10,061 nt of DNA from positions 1 through 10,061 of the forward strand of contig JAGBSU010000205.1 in NCBI GenBank assembly GCA_017631705.1, read 5' to 3'. This document shows positions 6,138-10,061 of the stretch, one piece after another (positions within the stretch are counted from its first letter, which is position 1; each line of letters opens with the position of its first letter). Made by a program: the position numbers and the translations under genes. This stretch comes from Clostridia bacterium. GTDB taxonomy: Bacteria; Bacillota; Clostridia; Oscillospirales; Acutalibacteraceae. The notes under the pieces are model-generated. The model saw only the letters and a list, made by a program, of their open reading frames with translations, did not search any database and was not told the origin of the DNA.

Positions 6138-7880
6138 TTACTTCTTTTTACAAGTCCTTTTTCTACACGGCGACCCTTTAATTAACTTCTCGGTCACCGC
6201 CAACAATTCGGCAATCACTGCATCGGCTTCGGCAATGGTGTTACCGGTAGCGGTGACGTACCCTTTCACTTTCGGCTCAGTTCCCGAAGGCCGCACAATC
6301 ACTTCGGCATGGTTTTCCAGTTCAAAAGTAAGCACATTGGATTTCGGTAAATCAATTACCTGACATCCGTCGGCACCGGTTCGTTCAGACGACAAATAAT
6401 CCGCCACCGCCAACACTTTCAACCCGGCGAGTTCAACCGGCGGCTTTTTGCGTAATTTTGCCATCAGTTTTTCCATTGCCGCCATACCTTCGGCACCCTC
6501 AAACTGCACGTTGACCAAACGATGACGATACACACCGTGCTCCTCGTACAAAGCGTTCAACACTTGGCAGAGATTAAGCCCTTTGGAAGCATAATACGCT
6601 GTCATTTCACAAATGAGCATCGAAGCAACCACCGCATCCTTATCCCGTGCGTGGGTGCCTACCAAACAACCGTAACTTTCCTCAAATCCAAACAGAAAAC
6701 GTTCCGGCGTTTCGGCTTTTTCCAACTCCACAATCTGTTCACCGATATATTTAAAACCGGTCAACACGTTGCGCAACTCACAACCGTATTTTTCCGCAAT
6801 GCGTGCCGCAAGGTTCGAGGTAACAATCGTCTTAATCACCACCGGATTTTCCGGTAACGTTCCTTGTTCGGCACGGCAAGAGAGAATATAGTTCAAAAGC
6901 AGACAACCGGTTTCGTTGCCGGTAAGCAGTGTATATTCGTCACCCTCGCGCACCGCAATACCCACGCGGTCGCAATCGGGGTCAGTCGCTAACAGTAAAT
7001 CGGCGGGGTTGTCCTTTGCCATTTCTAACGCCAAATTAAATGTTTCCCGCAATTCCGGATTGGGGAACGGTGCAGTGGGGAAGTTGCCGTCGGGTAATTC
7101 TTGCTCGGGTACCACACTCACGCCCAATAACCCAATCCGTTCCAATACCGCTCGCACCGGCTTGTTACCGGCACCGTTGAGCGGCGAATAAATCACGTGA
7201 ATATCACTATCACGGCAAACGCCGGCATTGATTTGCTGGGCGGTGACACAATTTAGATACGTTCCCATGACGACGTCGTCCACCAAGGTGATACGTCCAT
7301 CGGCAACGGCAGTATCAAAATCCGCCAAGCGAATGTCCGTAAACATATCCAACCGACGAATACATTCTGTCACGGTAGCGGCATCGTCGTCGGTCATTTG
7401 GTACCCATCGGCACCGTAGCACTTGTACCCATTATAAATAGCAGGATTGTGGCTGGCGGTCACCATCACACCGGCTTGGCATACCAGGTGCTTTACCGCA
7501 AACGATAACACCGGCACAGGTACTAATTCGGCAAACAATTTCACCGCAATACCGTTACCTGCCAACACGCGGGCGGTTTCTTTGGCAAACACGTCGGACT
7601 TAATGCGCGAATCGTAGCCAATCGCCACACACGGTGCAGGATAGCGGGAGTTAAGATACTCCGCTAACCCTTGCGTGGCTTTGCGAATGGTATAAATGTT
7701 CATGCGATTATCACCGGCACCAATCACACCGCGTAAACCGGCGGTACCGAATTCCAGTTCACGGTAAAACCGTTCGTAAATTTCGTTTTCTTTACCGTCA
7801 ATCTCTTGTAATTCTGCGGTAATGTCGGCATCGTCGGTGGCAAGTTCCAACCACCGCTTATAGTTTTCCGAAACAGTCAT
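6138..7880 (-). CDS. pgcA: Phosphoglucomutase / phosphomannomutase (alpha-D-phosphohexomutase)
   Basis: This enzyme should interconvert hexose 1- and 6-phosphates, chiefly glucose, supplying UDP-glucose for cell-wall and glycan synthesis. From the ATG at 7880 it has 580 residues, the size of Firmicute PgcA/YhxB proteins. All four family signatures are present: the phosphoserine loop TASHNPAIYNGYK (Ser at about 143), the Mg-binding DPDCDR (300-305), the sugar-binding GFEESYG (398-404), and the phosphate-binding RPSGTEPK (530-537). The N-terminal FGTAGLRG is also typical. An in-frame GTG at 7895 would add five residues, but it lies within the ribosome binding site GAGAGGTG (7886-7893), which is correctly placed for the ATG. 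The protein ends in a basic, cysteine-containing tail (KGSPCRKRTCKKK). PgcA is the likely identity; mannose use cannot be excluded. Confidence 0.93.
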   Translation of the reverse strand: MTVSENYKRWLELATDDADITAELQEIDGKENEIYERFYRELEFGTAGLRGVIGAGDNRMNIYTIRKATQGLAEYLNSRYPAPCVAIGYDSRIKSDVFAKETARVLAGNGIAVKLFAELVPVPVLSFAVKHLVCQAGVMVTASHNPAIYNGYKCYGADGYQMTDDDAATVTECIRRLDMFTDIRLADFDTAVADGRITLVDDVVMGTYLNCVTAQQINAGVCRDSDIHVIYSPLNGAGNKPVRAVLERIGLLGVSVVPEQELPDGNFPTAPFPNPELRETFNLALEMAKDNPADLLLATDPDCDRVGIAVREGDEYTLLTGNETGCLLLNYILSCRAEQGTLPENPVVIKTIVTSNLAARIAEKYGCELRNVLTGFKYIGEQIVELEKAETPERFLFGFEESYGCLVGTHARDKDAVVASMLICEMTAYYASKGLNLCQVLNALYEEHGVYRHRLVNVQFEGAEGMAAMEKLMAKLRKKPPVELAGLKVLAVADYLSSERTGADGCQVIDLPKSNVLTFELENHAEVIVRPSGTEPKVKGYVTATGNTIAEADAVIAELLAVTEKLIKGSPCRKRTCKKK

Positions 7881-7885
7881 AAAAA

Positions 7886-7893
7886 CACCTCTC
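7886..7893 (-). promoter_or_regulatory. Ribosome binding site that decides the pgcA start
   Basis: GAGAGGTG on the minus strand lies 7 bases (from the last G of AGG) before ATG 7880. The alternative GTG at 7895 overlaps this site and has no good site of its own. Confidence 0.75.
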
Positions 7894-7912
7894 ACCAGCG
7901 TAGTATTTTTAC

Positions 7913-7941
7913 ATTATACTGTTTTTTTATAAAAAATGCAA
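7913..7941 (-). promoter_or_regulatory. Sigma-A-type promoter for pgcA-ygjV
   Basis: Minus strand TTGCAT (7941-7936) and TATAAT (7918-7913), 17 bases apart with an A/T-rich spacer. Predicted start is near 7906, leaving a leader of about 26 bases. Confidence 0.85.
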
Positions 7942-7954
7942 GCGGAGTTCTATG

Positions 7955-7989
7955 ACAACAAACGACAGCACCAAAACTTGGTGCTGTCG
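7955..7989 (-). terminator. Intrinsic terminator after the permease-like gene
   Basis: Arms CGACAGCACCAA (7963-7974) and TTGGTGCTGTCG (7978-7989) form a perfect 12-bp stem with a 3-base loop, 8 bases after the stop codon. The following minus-strand tract TTTGTTGT is interrupted, so termination may be incomplete. Confidence 0.72.
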
Positions 7990-7997
7990 CAGTAATG

Positions 7998-10061
7998 TTA
8001 TTTTTGGTTTTCTTCGGTGACTTCCAGATGTTGCGTAAACCATGCGGGAAGTTCGTCGCAAGGATAATAGGCTTCGTAAACTGCATGATTTTTATAGGTG
8101 TAACCGTCCGATTCTGTTTTTTCTTCTACCACAGAGGTGCACAGGAAAATAAACGGTTTCGTAATGTCGGTTACGGCTTCTTGCGGAAAACTTTGCGCCC
8201 ATTCCTTAATTTGCTCTTCATAAAGTTTATAATCATTGTCATACAAATTCAAAGAATAACAACCGTCTTCACCAAAATAAGTGGCGCAAACATACGTTAC
8301 CTCAACGATGTTTTCACCCGAAAGCAAGGTTAACGGTTTTTCGAAAGTGTTATCTTGCTTACGCATATCGGTGTGCAAGTCCATGTATTTGGCACATGTT
8401 TTGGGCAGCACTTCTGGGGAAAGCGAAAAAGCCAGTTGATACCAGTGACTACCCTCATACGCTTGGGCAAGGAATGTACAAACACCGTCAACAGGGACGG
8501 CCTCGTATTTTCCTTTTATTTGAACAAGCTTGTTTCCGTGTAACAGGGCGTACCATTTTTCAAACCCAATTTGTTCTACCTCGTTGCATAGCGTTTGGTA
8601 AAACTCGTTTTTCTGTTTGGTGTCGTTAATGTGGAAACCCTGTTCGGAGGAAAAGTAAATGTAACTCAAACTTGATGCAGGGGGGAGCGTGGTATAAATT
8701 TTCTCAAGCCCTTCTACCTCTGAAAGCGCCGTTGATAAAATACGTTCCTCCTCTTTGGTAATCAAAATGCGCCGTTTGCGGGTAATGCCGTTTTGTTTAA
8801 TCGCAACGGGAATGTACTCCATTTCGCTTTGTGCATTCCAAAATCGTGAACGTTCTTCTTTTAGTAAATCAACTGAATATTGTAAACGGAACGCAACCAA
8901 CTCGCGTACTTTTTGGTCGGTTAATTCCACTTTGGCAAGTTTGGAGTCGAAGTAATCGGGTGTATCGTAAACGGAAACGGGTTCTCCGGCTCCTAACAAT
9001 CGCACCGAAGTGATTTCTTCTGCCTCGGGGAGATAGGAGGAAACCGCGTGATAGGTTCCATAGGTGATACCGAATAACCCCACGTTGACAAGAATCAAAA
9101 GCAAAATGCTTGTCAAACTGCGACGCAACAATCCTTTGACGCGGCGGGTGGTGATAATATCAAACACCGGCATCAATAACACGGAAATAAGGTACATGAA
9201 GAAGAAAAATTCCCAAGAATAAGAATGGTATTCCCCCATATAGTTGGAGCACAAACCAATGGTGGCAATTGACGAGAGTACAGCACCGACCAGTAAGCGG
9301 TATAACCCATGCCAATAACGGTTGGGGGCAGCCTTGTCAGCACTTTCACTGGCGCGGCGGGTGAATAAGAAAACGGCTAACAGGAAGTAAATGATAGCCA
9401 ACACCAAGGTGTAAATACCGCAAGAAAACGTGGAAAGCGATTCCAGATTGCCACCGATAAATACTTGAAACACCATTCCTACAGGAACGTTATATTTAAA
9501 GTCCAGTAACGGTGAAACCGTCAAGTTGTTTATCAGTAAAAAGGTGTTTTGAATTTCCATGGTTATCAAGTGCAGTACCAAGCGTGGTAAAAAGATAATC
9601 AATAAAGAAACCAAAACGTTGGCAAACAGCGTACCGGTCACCGACATGGCAACGGCGACGGCGGCGGCAATCGATAACCCACCTGCCAACGTGTTAAATG
9701 CGGTGAGCAGCACGTTGGCATAGTTAATGCTGTATAACATGGGGAACAGCGCGTGAGTTACGGTGGTCAGTACAACGGTAGCAAGGGTGATCATGGCTAA
9801 CCACGTGGCAATCGCGGCAAAAAAGCTCATAAACAAGCAAGGCCGCGTAGCAGGGATGGCGTGATATAAATCCGATGCATCCCGCTTGTTCAAAAACGAG
9901 AAAAGCGATAATGTCATCAGCGGTGCTACTGCGCAAAAAACCAATACTATCAAGGGATTCATTTCTAAAAAGTTCATGGGTTTCACGACGTAGTTGCCGC
10001 CGTCCAGCCACCGCAAAATCGGTTGTAACACGCCGAGCAAATTCATGGCAATCATGCTCAA
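7998..10061 (-). CDS. ABC-2-like permease with large C-terminal extracytoplasmic domain (N-terminus cut by window edge)
   Basis: At least 687 residues are visible and the frame stays open to the right edge, so the true start lies outside. About eight membrane segments are seen (roughly 35-57, 75-103, 112-135, 141-168, 214-235, 253-272, 282-302, 314-340). The sequence DLYHAIPATRPCLF (64-77) after the first of these matches the H-x-(I/L)-P-x-(T/S)-R loop common in Firmicute ABC-2-type exporter permeases. One or two earlier membrane segments are probably missing. The last 345 residues are soluble, without repeats or a clear catalytic motif; after the final segment, preceded by basic RRVKGLLRR, they should face outward. 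This resembles permeases with a DUF6449-type C-terminal region, an assignment from memory of the family. An ABC ATPase gene would be expected beyond the right edge. Substrate unknown. Less likely, it is an orphan membrane sensor. Confidence 0.68.
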   Translation of the reverse strand: MSMIAMNLLGVLQPILRWLDGGNYVVKPMNFLEMNPLIVLVFCAVAPLMTLSLFSFLNKRDASDLYHAIPATRPCLFMSFFAAIATWLAMITLATVVLTTVTHALFPMLYSINYANVLLTAFNTLAGGLSIAAAVAVAMSVTGTLFANVLVSLLIIFLPRLVLHLITMEIQNTFLLINNLTVSPLLDFKYNVPVGMVFQVFIGGNLESLSTFSCGIYTLVLAIIYFLLAVFLFTRRASESADKAAPNRYWHGLYRLLVGAVLSSIATIGLCSNYMGEYHSYSWEFFFFMYLISVLLMPVFDIITTRRVKGLLRRSLTSILLLILVNVGLFGITYGTYHAVSSYLPEAEEITSVRLLGAGEPVSVYDTPDYFDSKLAKVELTDQKVRELVAFRLQYSVDLLKEERSRFWNAQSEMEYIPVAIKQNGITRKRRILITKEEERILSTALSEVEGLEKIYTTLPPASSLSYIYFSSEQGFHINDTKQKNEFYQTLCNEVEQIGFEKWYALLHGNKLVQIKGKYEAVPVDGVCTFLAQAYEGSHWYQLAFSLSPEVLPKTCAKYMDLHTDMRKQDNTFEKPLTLLSGENIVEVTYVCATYFGEDGCYSLNLYDNDYKLYEEQIKEWAQSFPQEAVTDITKPFIFLCTSVVEEKTESDGYTYKNHAVYEAYYPCDELPAWFTQHLEVTEENQK

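Noticed and set aside
7892..8086. 64-codon minus-strand frame between the permease-like gene and pgcA
   Set aside because: It overlaps the end of the permease gene, the terminator and the pgcA promoter, and has no ribosome binding site.

Overview
The window looks like chromosomal DNA from a low-to-mid GC Firmicute, probably a gut-type Clostridia (Oscillospiraceae-like). The reasons are separate secD and secF genes, a type Ic aspartate aminotransferase, a PgcA-type phosphoglucomutase, a large multi-pass ABC-2-like permease, clear GGAG-type ribosome binding sites and near-consensus TTGACA/TATAAT promoters. The lineage is inferred; there is no rRNA or other marker here. Every convincing gene is on the minus strand, so transcription runs from right to left.

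Following transcription: (1) a large membrane protein resembling an ABC transporter permease, cut by the right edge at its N-terminus, ends in a hairpin terminator. (2) A promoter at 7913-7941 drives a phosphoglucomutase/phosphomannomutase gene and, 12 bases after it, a small YgjV-family membrane protein gene. (3) An extended -10 promoter at 5591-5618 drives asparaginyl-tRNA synthetase (asnS), which ends at a strong terminator. (4) A promoter at 4043-4071 drives a PLP-dependent aspartate aminotransferase gene through a leader of about 295 bases, ending in a terminator at 2328-2359. (5) A near-consensus promoter at 2271-2299 drives secD and secF, which overlap by ATGA. secF is cut by the left edge.

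The genes are mostly housekeeping: protein export (SecDF), sugar-phosphate metabolism (PgcA), aspartate/glutamate transamination and asparagine charging of tRNA. The aminotransferase and asnS are adjacent and metabolically related, but each has its own promoter and terminator.

The unusual part is a pair of non-coding repeats that bracket the aminotransferase gene. A 103-bp element (2364-2466) supplies most of the gene's stop codon and lies before its terminator. A 275-bp element (3762-4036) fills its 5' leader, starting where transcription is predicted to begin and ending just before the ribosome binding site. The two share 100 aligned bases at 91% identity in the same orientation, and both have inverted ends of the form TAAGCAGAGAAG. 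The larger one also holds strong nested hairpins, two of them mutually exclusive. They look like MITE-type insertions at TA dinucleotides, but their place within the transcript and their folding make a regulatory RNA role worth testing.
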